A program made the translations under genes and the position numbers. A stretch of 64,000 nt of DNA from ZC4RG30 sp039917615 (GTDB taxonomy: Bacteria; Pseudomonadota; Gammaproteobacteria; Steroidobacterales; Steroidobacteraceae): positions 186,001-250,000 of the forward strand of contig JBDSJD010000017.1 of the NCBI GenBank assembly GCA_039917615.1, given 5' to 3'. The notes beneath the pieces are model-generated. The model was not told the DNA's origin and ran no database searches. It worked only from the letters and a program-made list of their open reading frames with translations. Shown here in pieces: positions 15,628 to 23,350 of this stretch (the first letter of the stretch is position 1; the number at the start of each line of letters is the position of its first letter).

Positions 15628-16550
15628 GTGGCCGCCATCGGGAAGTTGCGCCAGCGTCGCTGGTGCCAGCTCCACAGCTGCGGGTGCGCGAGAATCTGTT
15701 GTTCGACCTGTTGCAGCACCACACCGGTATCTTCTTCCACAGTGCCGCCAGGCTGAAAAGCAATGCGTGGCTCAATGGCGAAATGCCAGACCGGATCAGC
15801 GGCAAGAGTCGTCACTGGCAGGATCGGTGCGCGCGACTGTCGTGCCAGTTGCACCACACCGCCGGGCATGGGCATGTCTTTGCCGAGGAAGCGCACAGGG
15901 ACGCCAGTCTCGGCCTGCTTCACCCCCTGATCCATCATTGCAAACAGGATGCGGTTGTGGCGCAGCGCATCCAGCATGCGCGCGTACGCCTTGAAGCCCT
16001 CATTCGCCAGTATCCCCTGGATGCCATAACGCGGTAGTCCCTCGGCGAAAAACTCGACCGACATCATGCGCGCGTGTCGATAAACAACGGTCACCGGCCA
16101 ACCCGCATCAGCCAGCTGGGCGGCAAGCAGCAAGCTGTTGCCGGAATGGGTGGCCAGCAGGATGGCACCACGCCCGGTGAGCGCAGACTCGAGCAGTGGC
16201 AAGCCGTCAACACGGCAAAGCGATTTCAGCAACGGTGCGGCAAGTTTGCGATCGACCATGCTCAGGACTTCAAGCACCGCACCTGTATTCACGCGATAAC
16301 CGCTGCGCAAGGTTTCTGCCACCGTCGGGTCGTCCGCACCGAGTCCGGAAAGAGCGGCGAGATCACGCAGGCAGCGTTGCCGGACGCGACCGTCCAGATG
16401 GTATTGCAGGCCACCCAGCCAGGCACCGAGCTGTCGCGCGCTGCCAAACCCCAGAACGCGCATCAATGCCCGCGCAAACTGGAACAGCGCCCGCCGCCGG
16501 GCGCGCCGCCAGCGCAGCCCCAGATCAGCCGCCGAGGGCAACGCGTCCAT
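15624..16550 (-). CDS. LpxL/HtrB-like lysophospholipid acyltransferase with altered active-site motif
   Basis: A 308-residue protein of the LpxL/LpxM (lipid A acyltransferase) family: RYGIQGILANEGFKAYARMLDALR, LFAMMDQGVK and VRFLGKDMPMPGGVVQLARQS are recognisable. The catalytic block, normally H-x4-D/E within HFGNWE, reads ATHSGNSLL, giving His135 but Leu140 in place of the acid. It may act on a different substrate, use another residue, or be inactive. It lies between the ABC exporter (26-bp overlap) and the CerR-like gene (ATGA overlap), so a role in acylating the sphingolipid is inferred. Confidence 0.78.
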   Translation of the reverse strand: MDALPSAADLGLRWRRARRRALFQFARALMRVLGFGSARQLGAWLGGLQYHLDGRVRQRCLRDLAALSGLGADDPTVAETLRSGYRVNTGAVLEVLSMVDRKLAAPLLKSLCRVDGLPLLESALTGRGAILLATHSGNSLLLAAQLADAGWPVTVVYRHARMMSVEFFAEGLPRYGIQGILANEGFKAYARMLDALRHNRILFAMMDQGVKQAETGVPVRFLGKDMPMPGGVVQLARQSRAPILPVTTLAADPVWHFAIEPRIAFQPGGTVEEDTGVVLQQVEQQILAHPQLWSWHQRRWRNFPMAAT

Positions 16551-18282
16551 CCGCCACGCTTACCTGCGTGAGCCGGCCATCTGCCACCCGCAGAACCTGA
16601 TCAGCCACTCGCACCAGCTTTTCCTGATGCGCCACAGCCAGCACAGCCATCCTGGTCTTCAGATGTGCCACGGTCTCAACTATTGCGTCCTGGGCTTCGG
16701 GATCAAGGTTGCTGGTCGCCTCGTCGAGAATCAGCAGCCGTGGCTCGTGGATCAGCGCACGTGCTATGGCGAGCCGCTGCCGTTGGCCACCCGACAGGCG
16801 TGACCCGCCCTGCCCCACATGCGTCTTTATACCTTGCGGCATCGCATCGACGAACTGCAATGCATCGGCCGCCTGCAACGCGGAGCGGATACGCTCTTCC
16901 GGAATGTCCTCGCCCAGCGTGAGATTGTGGGCGACGGATTCATCGACCATCACGGATTCCTGCGGAACATAGCCTATCTGGCGGCGCCAGGACCGCAGGT
17001 CCAGTTCCGGCAGCGGCACGTCATCGATCAGAATCTGACCGGCATCGGGATGGCGCAGGCCCACGATCAGATCAAGCAATGTGGTTTTGCCCGACCCTGA
17101 GGGGCCAATGACCAGCGTCAGTCCGCGCGCCGGCACCACGATGGACACCCCATCCAGTATCCATCGCATGCCATCGTGTGAATAGCGGACGCCATCCAGC
17201 GCGAACTGGCGCGTCAGCTGCACAGAACGCGTGCCGCCCACGGGCTCCTTCTGCTCGTTCGCTGCCTGGATTGCGTGCAACAACGACCAGTAGGCACTCT
17301 CGCGCATAACCACCTGCTGGTAAGCCTTCTGCCCCTTAGACAGATAGCTGACCACTCGCGCCAGCATGAAGAGCATTACTATCAGCTCCGCCATGGGCAT
17401 TTTCCATGCGGATATTCCCAGAAAGAAGCCGATGATTACCATGATTGCGAGCATGGGCTCCTGCAACGCAGTGAGCGCTTCCTTGCTGATCACCTGCTTG
17501 CGCAGTGCGCGCTCCAGCTGCCGTGTCTGGTCCGTCAGCAGGGCATCCACATGATCCTCGCGTGCCATTGCCTTGAGGGGTTTGGCAGCGGAAAACTGCA
17601 CGCCAATCAACGTCAGCAACGACTTCTGCAGTTCGGTTTGGCGCTCACCCGCACGACGCGATGCGCCGATCAATGCCCGCATGGTCAGCAGCAGCACTCC
17701 ACCGCCAATTGCTGCAGCAGTGCCGCCTTGCGGCGAAATCGCAAACGCCACCGACAGGTAGACCATTGAGCTGAGCACCATGGCCGCCATCTCCGCCCCG
17801 AACTGGAACGCTTCGGAGGCGCGTTGCGCTTCGGTAGCTACCGCGTTGGACAATCCGCCAACTGATTGCTCGAGATAGTGACGCCAGCGCGCACCCATGG
17901 TGGCCCGGATCAGCGTGAGACGCATGTCCGTCGCGATGCGCGCCACGGTGTAACCGACCTGGCGATTTGCCGCCAGCGACATGGCGCCGCGCATGGAAAT
18001 GAGAATGACGGCAACCAGCGCCAGGTTGAATGCGGTCGGCGAAAGACCAAACCTTTCGACCAGGTTCATGGCGAATTGCTGCGGTGGAGATGGCTTTACG
18101 GTCGGGGCCCCAGACATCACCGACAGCATCGACAGGACCATCGACATGCCCAAACCTTCGAACAGGCTGGCAATGAACACGGCAAGCAGCGCCAGCGAAC
18201 TGCGGCCGGGATAGGTGCGGACAAACTCACCCAGCATCCGCATTGACCCGCGACGCTGCGTGGGATGCGCAGCCTCGCTCAT
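16525..18282 (-). CDS. MsbA-like ABC exporter (fused membrane and ATPase domains)
   Basis: A 585-residue half-transporter. The membrane domain spans about 25-320 with six likely helices. The nucleotide-binding domain has Walker A GPSGSGKT (393-400), the Q-loop in GYVPQES, signature LSGGQRQRL (496-504), Walker B LLILDEATSNLD (516-527) and a VAHQ switch His. MsbA-type exporters flip lipid A core, phospholipids or glycolipids across the inner membrane. The gene is coupled to the lipid kinase upstream (ATGA) and overlaps the acyltransferase downstream, so a phosphorylated ceramide derivative is a plausible cargo by inference. Confidence 0.88.
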   Translation of the reverse strand: MSEAAHPTQRRGSMRMLGEFVRTYPGRSSLALLAVFIASLFEGLGMSMVLSMLSVMSGAPTVKPSPPQQFAMNLVERFGLSPTAFNLALVAVILISMRGAMSLAANRQVGYTVARIATDMRLTLIRATMGARWRHYLEQSVGGLSNAVATEAQRASEAFQFGAEMAAMVLSSMVYLSVAFAISPQGGTAAAIGGGVLLLTMRALIGASRRAGERQTELQKSLLTLIGVQFSAAKPLKAMAREDHVDALLTDQTRQLERALRKQVISKEALTALQEPMLAIMVIIGFFLGISAWKMPMAELIVMLFMLARVVSYLSKGQKAYQQVVMRESAYWSLLHAIQAANEQKEPVGGTRSVQLTRQFALDGVRYSHDGMRWILDGVSIVVPARGLTLVIGPSGSGKTTLLDLIVGLRHPDAGQILIDDVPLPELDLRSWRRQIGYVPQESVMVDESVAHNLTLGEDIPEERIRSALQAADALQFVDAMPQGIKTHVGQGGSRLSGGQRQRLAIARALIHEPRLLILDEATSNLDPEAQDAIVETVAHLKTRMAVLAVAHQEKLVRVADQVLRVADGRLTQVSVADGRVALGG

Positions 18283-19280
18283 GGCCGCAACACCCGCAGT
18301 TCGATCCCGCTGGAGAGCTTCACCGGTCGTGTGGGATCCGTGGTGAAGAGCTCACCATCCAGCGCGTAGCCGTCGAGGCCAAGCACTTCAGCAGAAGCGA
18401 ACCGCCCGCTCAGATATCCCTGCTGCAAGGTCATGTCGTCGCCAAACCGTCCTTTGAAAATCGCCGGCAAGTGCCGCCAGAAATGCCTCGCTGTCGCCGC
18501 CACCGCTGTAAGGCGCACCACACCCTCACCGCGCTGCGCGAACGGATTGTAGAGTGCCTCGCGGAATTGCAGTGACGAAGCCAGCAGTATTCGCATTGGC
18601 GCCCGCAGCGCAGCAGCACTGTCGGTGCGAACATCCACATCTCTGTAGGGCGGCAGCGGGCTGCGCCCGGCCCAGACCTGTGTCGCCACTTTCAGCAGAC
18701 AGTATGGATCCGCGAACCAGCTGCGATGCAGCCAGCCGCTGCCTTGGGCGCGATGTTCGTCGCACAACCTTATGCCGGCATAGACCACGGCGCCGGCCAG
18801 GAAGAATCCATACTGTGACTCGCCACCATACTGCTGGACGCGCAGAGTGAGCAGACGTTCTTCGGCGAGCTCGCGACCGTCACGCAATGCATCGAGCGCG
18901 GCACTGAAGCGTTGCCACGGCGGATATCCACCGCAGTCCCGCGGCACCACATTCGCGCGACCACCACCCAGCAGCAACAGCGCCGGGGACCAGCCCGCAC
19001 AGGCCGGCTGCGCCAGGTACTGCGCCATCGCATGCACCGTCCCGTCGCCAGCCAGCATCCAGATTTCCGCTGCCTGCAGATCACGCAGCCGGTCAAGGGC
19101 AGTCTGGAACTCAACGGCGCTGCTCGCCTCGATAACCTGCAAGCCGTGATTGCGGGCCTTTGTAGCGATGCGTTGTGCCAACCCGCCCCTTGAGGCACGG
19201 AAACTGCGGGGATTAACGAGGAGCCAGGGCCGTACAGCGGCATCCCGCCTCGGCGCCCCGCCCCCAGCGGCCAGAATCAA
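18279..19280 (-). CDS. Diacylglycerol-kinase-family lipid kinase, candidate ceramide kinase
   Basis: A 333-residue lipid kinase with a DAGK catalytic domain: LLVNPRSF (21-28), the ATP-binding LAGDGTVHAMAQYL (GDGT at 78-81) and LLLGGGRANVVPRDCGG (105 onward). A C-terminal beta-sandwich ends near DGELFTTD. In Caulobacter a kinase of this family (CpgB) phosphorylates ceramide, and the surrounding genes favour the same substrate here. The TTG at 19280 is chosen because it overlaps the desaturase stop as TTGA, matching the style of its neighbours; the TTG at 19385 would overlap by 109 bp. Alternative substrates are diacylglycerol or sphingosine. Confidence 0.8.
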   Translation of the reverse strand: MILAAGGGAPRRDAAVRPWLLVNPRSFRASRGGLAQRIATKARNHGLQVIEASSAVEFQTALDRLRDLQAAEIWMLAGDGTVHAMAQYLAQPACAGWSPALLLLGGGRANVVPRDCGGYPPWQRFSAALDALRDGRELAEERLLTLRVQQYGGESQYGFFLAGAVVYAGIRLCDEHRAQGSGWLHRSWFADPYCLLKVATQVWAGRSPLPPYRDVDVRTDSAAALRAPMRILLASSLQFREALYNPFAQRGEGVVRLTAVAATARHFWRHLPAIFKGRFGDDMTLQQGYLSGRFASAEVLGLDGYALDGELFTTDPTRPVKLSSGIELRVLRP

Positions 19281-20401
19281 GTGCGCGCTTTCCGCTGACG
19301 CCAGAGTGTAATCGCGGAATCCTTGTGTGCTGTACTGCGCGCGCTGCGCCAGAGATTGGTCACCGCCACAAAGTAGCTGGTGCAACTAGCCACGTGATAG
19401 GGCGAACCGGCTGGCAGTTGCGCGATCAGCCGCGCATGCGCCTTGCCGAGATTGTGATACGGCAGAAAAGGAAACAGGTGGTGCAATGCGTGATAGCGCA
19501 ACCCGACCGGAAACATCAGCACAGTGAGCCAGGTCTGGCCGGTAATGTTGATGGAGTCAGAGAACTGCTCGGCCAGCGTCATGCGTTCGCCCCGATTGGA
19601 GTAACTATGCGCGGCCAGGTTGCGGACCCAATTGAGGGTCAGTGTCAGCCCGATCAGCACATAGCCCTTGAGCAGCAGCTGCCAGTCGATCAGACCCTTT
19701 ATGAGCAGCACTGCGATTGCCAGCAGCCACAGGAAACACAGCACTTCCATCAGGCGCAGATGCCACTCGTCTGCCGCGGAGAAGCGCTTGCGGTAGTACG
19801 GATTACTCACGCCAGCGGAAGCGGCCGTCAAAACCCACTCCCGGAGGCCACGATGCAACCAGGACAGCGGCGCCATGACGCCAAAGCGCAGCACGGTGAA
19901 AAAGGGCAGCAGCGGCGCCTGCATCAGGTACTTGACCGTTTCGCGCAGCGGCGCAGCAGCCAGCGGCAGATATTCGCCATCATCGGGCGTTCCGAAATTA
20001 CGCACGCTGTGGTGTTCGATATGGTTCCTGTAGAAGATCCACGGCATCAGCAGCGGAATGCCCATCAGGAGGTTCCATATCCGCGCAAACCACTTAAGCT
20101 CGCCTGAGCGAAAGTGGATGATCTCATGAATGAAGGTGCCCGCCCGGAAGAACAGGATCGCCGATGCAAGCAGCGAGAGCACCGCCAGGGGCCCCCAGCC
20201 CGACGTCGACAAAAAATAAAATGCCAGCGCCCAGGCAACACCGACACTAAGCAGAAAATCCGTCCAGTAAATCAGGGCCGAACGCTGCTGCAGGTCGTCA
20301 ATGAGTTCGCGCGCCTGGCGAGTCCAGTGAAGGCCGTTTTCACTGGCAGCGACGCGTGTTTCCGCCTCGGGTGGGGCGGCAATGAGGGAATCGGTAGACA
20401 C
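19277..20401 (-). CDS. Membrane fatty acid desaturase/hydroxylase-family protein
   Basis: A 374-residue di-iron membrane desaturase. The three histidine boxes are HEIIH (92-96), HIEHH (127-131) and HALHH (304-308), with further conserved-looking residues at RNLAAHSYSNRGE. Hydrophobic segments lie near 48-65, 68-88, 110-125 and 218-255. As first gene of the minus-strand run it probably desaturates or hydroxylates the acyl or long-chain-base part of the sphingolipid; the regiospecificity is unknown. The start is GTG 20401 with AGG nearby. The gene flanks a tRNA-associated island, so 20.4 kb may be the locus boundary. Confidence 0.83.
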   Translation of the reverse strand: MSTDSLIAAPPEAETRVAASENGLHWTRQARELIDDLQQRSALIYWTDFLLSVGVAWALAFYFLSTSGWGPLAVLSLLASAILFFRAGTFIHEIIHFRSGELKWFARIWNLLMGIPLLMPWIFYRNHIEHHSVRNFGTPDDGEYLPLAAAPLRETVKYLMQAPLLPFFTVLRFGVMAPLSWLHRGLREWVLTAASAGVSNPYYRKRFSAADEWHLRLMEVLCFLWLLAIAVLLIKGLIDWQLLLKGYVLIGLTLTLNWVRNLAAHSYSNRGERMTLAEQFSDSINITGQTWLTVLMFPVGLRYHALHHLFPFLPYHNLGKAHARLIAQLPAGSPYHVASCTSYFVAVTNLWRSARSTAHKDSAITLWRQRKART

Positions 20402-20409
20402 GGCAACCT

Positions 20410-20438
20410 AGGATACTGACGGGTGCCAGCCCTCACAA
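20410..20438 (-). promoter_or_regulatory. Weak sigma-70-like promoter for the desaturase-kinase-ABC run
   Basis: On the minus strand TTGTGA (20438-20433) and TATCCT (20415-20410) are 17 bp apart. Each has 4 of 6 consensus bases. The implied start is only a few bases before the GTG at 20401, which would give an almost leaderless mRNA, so this may not be the real promoter. Confidence 0.28.
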
Positions 20439-20469
20439 GGGCGTAAGACACACCTGGTGCAGCGGGGAG

Positions 20470-20527
20470 TGGCGGAGAGGGTGGGGTTCGAACCCACGGT
20501 AGGCTTGCACCTACGCCTGATTTCGAG
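20470..20527 (-). repeat. attachment-site-like direct repeat (tRNA-Ser 3' part), distal copy
   Basis: These 58 bases match 57 of 58 positions of 22354-22411, the part of tRNA-Ser from the anticodon loop to the CCA end. The only difference is G at 20486 versus A at 22370. Beyond 20527 the match ends abruptly, so this is a partial tRNA copy and not a gene. It is the far attachment site of an element integrated in the tRNA. Confidence 0.9.
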
Positions 20528-20762
20528 CTGAAGCCACCATCTCCTACAGACCACCTATTGATGGCCTAAGTTCCCAAGCAGTTTAGCTTTCAACACGATC
20601 ATCTTGCTCGGTAAAAAAGGGCATGCATTTTGGTACCTTCTTGAACCATTTCCGTTACCCGTTCCGTTACTCGTAGAGTTGGGGAGCAGCCGGAACAATT
20701 GAATCCCACCTTGTCAGGGTGATTCTTGGCGCCTACGGGCTACGGGAACACCCTAGGCTCCG

Positions 20763-20780
20763 CGCCTGGTGGACCAGGCG
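20763..20780. repeat. Inverted repeat downstream of the 152-residue island gene
   Basis: CGCCTGGT-GG-ACCAGGCG, perfect 8-bp arms around two bases. It lies 44 bp past the stop of the minus-strand gene at 20824. A terminator role is possible but no T-run follows. Confidence 0.5.
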
Positions 20781-20823
20781 GGGATAGGCCAATGCCCGCG
20801 CAGCTAGCTGACCAGACCCATCC

Positions 20824-21282
20824 TTACCAAGATTTGACGCGGTAGCTCGTGACGTTTCCGGCGGAATTCAGGAACACGATGAAGCGCGTTCCCATGTAGA
20901 TACCTCGGGTCGGGAAATACTCCAAGGCCGTGTAGGGTTCAGTCACCTTGGTTATCGCGCGCGTGGAGATAGAGGCGATGAGCGGATGCTCGACGCGGCT
21001 AAGAACTGGCTCTCCCAACAGGCGGACCACGAAGGCGAAATCCTTGCCTACCAGTCCGGCTTCATCCGCCGCCCTCCGCTTCTTCTCGGCGTACGGTTTG
21101 GCAACCAGGCTGTCAGCGGCAATCTGCGTCACTGGTTGCAATACCAGAAGTCCAATTACCAGGAGTCCCGTGAAGGTCGCAGCAACCCATTCGCGGTGGC
21201 GAACCAGCCGCCAGGTCACGTACGTGAACGCCAGCAACGGCAAGAGCGCAATCAGGCTGAGCACGGAGATGAGTGCGAACAT
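20824..21282 (-). CDS. Hypothetical membrane protein in the island
   Basis: A 152-residue protein not recognised. The N-terminus has two hydrophobic segments (about 3-25 and 34-58) separated by a short basic loop (RLVRHREW). A soluble C-terminal part of about 95 residues ends with IYMGTRFIVFLNSAGNVTSYRVKSW. That tail, with LLGEPVLSR upstream, could be a small beta-rich domain of the kind that ends periplasmic proteins, but no family is assigned. It is divergent from the 286-residue gene with 57 bp between the starts. Confidence 0.7.
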   Translation of the reverse strand: MFALISVLSLIALLPLLAFTYVTWRLVRHREWVAATFTGLLVIGLLVLQPVTQIAADSLVAKPYAEKKRRAADEAGLVGKDFAFVVRLLGEPVLSRVEHPLIASISTRAITKVTEPYTALEYFPTRGIYMGTRFIVFLNSAGNVTSYRVKSW

Positions 21283-21339
21283 AGGGTATCGTGAAAAGCC
21301 TGAGCCAGATACAAACTTTCAACCACGGACGGTAGTGTT

Positions 21340-22200
21340 ATGACAGGCAAGAATCAAGGTGGGTCGTCTGTACAACAGGGGCCGGCCCGCTCACAGGCGC
21401 CTCAAGAGAACGCACCACCAGCACCGGATCAGGAGGAGAAGAAATCCGCCAGTGCATTTGAAAAGCTGACCGCAACCCTAGGCCTTTTAGGCCTCGTACT
21501 TGGTATTGCGTCAGTTTCTCGAACATTCGCATTATCCTTCGCCACGATCGTGGCGTGTGTACTCGTGAGCCCTTGGCTCTACCGCCCGATCTTCGATTAT
21601 TTTGTTCGCCACCCACTGCAGCGGCACGTGATCCTACCTATCGTGTTCGTCGTGGCGGGATGGGCTAGCTACAAGTATTTAGACAGCGTCGCGCGAGTGA
21701 AGGCCGTCCCGCACGCTCCCCTTGAAATGAATGTCAGGCAGGTGGGGCCTGTGTGGCCAGCTGCAAGAATAGGTCTCGAAGCAAAGTTCGAGAATATCGG
21801 GGAGGAAATCGCCCACGAAGCGCAATACTTCATCGGCGTGGAGAAGTTTGAGACCGGCTCCAACACTATAGCGAATCGACGGTTAGCTCTGGACTTCACG
21901 AATGATTTCGCTAAGAAGGCGGCGGAGAAAGCATTAAAAGATCCGAATCAATCGGGTAGATACAAGTGGGAAATAGGGGATATTTTCCCGCGTGCTTATC
22001 GTATCGCGACTTATCCAGACCAATTCAATGACGATGTGCTCCCAGCAAGTGGGTGGACATTCGTGATTGTAGGTATCGTCCGTTGGACTGATTCTTCCGG
22101 CCGGTTTGAATCCAGACAGTGCCGGATTATTGAGGCTGGTATTAGTTATGAATGTAACGTCCAACGGAGCACATCTGTCTTGTGGGCCGCCGGGTCATAA
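21340..22200 (+). CDS. Hypothetical membrane protein in the island
   Basis: A 286-residue protein not recognised. The first 40 residues are hydrophilic and rich in Gln, Pro and Glu. Three hydrophobic stretches follow near 45-62, 65-85 and 98-115, then a soluble region of about 165 residues (LEMNVRQVGPVWPAARIGLEAKFENIGEE onward in pieces) with three Cys near the end. Base composition is visibly less GC-rich than in the flanking genes, consistent with acquisition. It may be a cargo gene of the island; nothing in the sequence indicates a function. Confidence 0.7.
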   Translation: MTGKNQGGSSVQQGPARSQAPQENAPPAPDQEEKKSASAFEKLTATLGLLGLVLGIASVSRTFALSFATIVACVLVSPWLYRPIFDYFVRHPLQRHVILPIVFVVAGWASYKYLDSVARVKAVPHAPLEMNVRQVGPVWPAARIGLEAKFENIGEEIAHEAQYFIGVEKFETGSNTIANRRLALDFTNDFAKKAAEKALKDPNQSGRYKWEIGDIFPRAYRIATYPDQFNDDVLPASGWTFVIVGIVRWTDSSGRFESRQCRIIEAGISYECNVQRSTSVLWAAGS

Positions 22201-22221
22201 CCTGACGCCCACACACAACAC

Positions 22222-22251
22222 GGCCCCGGTGGCTCATCGCCTTCCGGGGCC
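22222..22251. terminator. Stem-loop downstream of the 286-residue island gene
   Basis: GGCCCCGG and CCGGGGCC form a perfect 8-bp stem around a 14-base loop, 21 bases after the stop codon. It is followed by TAATCGG and not by a T-run, so termination is plausible but not certain. Confidence 0.5.
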
Positions 22252-22353
22252 TAATCGGATCTAAGGGTTACCCGAGCTGTTACTGGGGCGGGGAACCAAG
22301 GTCACCCCGTGGAGCCGAGGTTGGCGTAACCGACTACTTTTATTAGCGGAAAT

Positions 22354-22443
<90 letters not shown>

Positions 22444-22471
22444 GCGGTATTGGGTCGTTCGAAGGGGCGCT

Positions 22472-22477
22472 ATTCTA
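22472..22477 (-). promoter_or_regulatory. Candidate -10 box of the tRNA-Ser promoter
   Basis: Minus-strand TAGAAT, 5 of 6 consensus, followed by a GC-rich stretch (AGCGCCCC) like a stringently controlled discriminator, 28 bases before the tRNA 5' end. No clear -35 is seen; it would overlap the start of the divergent DUF493 gene. Confidence 0.4.
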
Positions 22478-22485
22478 GACGAAAC

Positions 22486-22746
22486 ATGGAACCAGAGCGC
22501 ATCAGCTTCCCGACCGAATATCCCATCAAGGTGGTGGCGCGCGCCGCGCCGGATCTGCGCGCGCTGGTTGATGCCGCATTTTCGCGGCATTTCGGCGCCA
22601 TATCAGCTGAAAACGTATCGGCGCGAACATCCGCCAACAGCAACTTCGTGGCACTGACCTATGTGCTCGTGGTGCAGAACGAAGCACAGCTGCATGCCGT
22701 TCACACAGATCTCAAGTTGCTGGATGCGGTGATCATGGTGTTGTAA
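22486..22746 (+). CDS. DUF493 (YbeD-like) protein
   Basis: An 86-residue protein of the DUF493/YbeD family, which has an ACT-like alpha/beta fold and is often encoded next to lipB, as here. The sequence contains FPTEYPIKVVARAAPDLRAL and NFVALTYVLVVQNEAQLHAV. The ATG at 22486 gives the family length. The 3' end overlaps the convergent lipB stop by 14 bp. The molecular role is not established; the position suggests a link to lipoate metabolism. Confidence 0.85.
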   Translation: MEPERISFPTEYPIKVVARAAPDLRALVDAAFSRHFGAISAENVSARTSANSNFVALTYVLVVQNEAQLHAVHTDLKLLDAVIMVL

Positions 22747-23350
22747 GCGACACGCCAAGTCCGCTTGCCAGATTTTGCGCAAACCGGCGCCCGACCTCCT
22801 CAACACCCATGCGGATGCCAAGGTCAGCAAGCTGCGTAACCTCGAGCCCGGTCATGCCGCAGGGATTGATGCGCGTGAACGGCGTGAGGTCCATGTCCAC
22901 ATTCAGCGCCACACCGTGATAACTCGAACCGCGCCGGATCCGCAGCCCCAGACTCGCGAGCTTGCGGCCCTCTACATAGACTCCGGGCGCGTCACGCCTG
23001 CCCACGGCAGTGACTCCATGGGTCCCCACGACATCAATCACCGCCCGCTCCAACTGCAACACCAGGCCTCGCACGGAAATCCCCAGCCGGCGCACATCAA
23101 GCAGTGGATACGCCACCAGCTGACCAGGCCCGTGATAGGTGACCTGACCACCACGGTCGGAAGCGACCACCGGAATGTCGCCCGGGATCAACAGGTGATT
23201 GCGATCGGCCGCCATTCCCAGCGTGAACACCGGCGGATGCTCCAGCAGCCAGATTTCGTCGCGCGATGTGCCGTCACGCTCGTCGACATATTTCTGCATG
23301 GCGCGGAAGGTCGGCTCGTAGTCGACCAGGCCCAACCAACGGATGATCAC
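22733..23350 (-). CDS. lipB: Octanoyltransferase LipB
   Basis: Transfers octanoate from octanoyl-ACP to lipoyl domains. The 205 residues include LLEHPPVFTLG, DRGGQVTYHGPGQLVAYPLLD, the catalytic Lys segment GRKLASLGLRIRRG with the following YHGVALNVDMDL, and the catalytic Cys in RINPCGMTGLEVTQ. The start is GTG 23350, overlapping the lipA stop as GTGA. It is the last gene of the amgK-murU-lipA-lipB minus-strand run. Confidence 0.96.
   Translation of the reverse strand: MIIRWLGLVDYEPTFRAMQKYVDERDGTSRDEIWLLEHPPVFTLGMAADRNHLLIPGDIPVVASDRGGQVTYHGPGQLVAYPLLDVRRLGISVRGLVLQLERAVIDVVGTHGVTAVGRRDAPGVYVEGRKLASLGLRIRRGSSYHGVALNVDMDLTPFTRINPCGMTGLEVTQLADLGIRMGVEEVGRRFAQNLASGLGVSLTTP

Noticed and set aside
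20470..20560. A second tRNA-Ser gene
   Set aside because: Only the 3' 58 bases match; the 5' acceptor, D-arm and half of the anticodon arm are missing, so it is an attachment-site copy.
20640..20700. Remnant of an integrase gene next to the left repeat
   Set aside because: Short open frames and CCGTTAC repeats were noticed, but no recombinase motif (R-H-x-x-R-Y) could be read on either strand.
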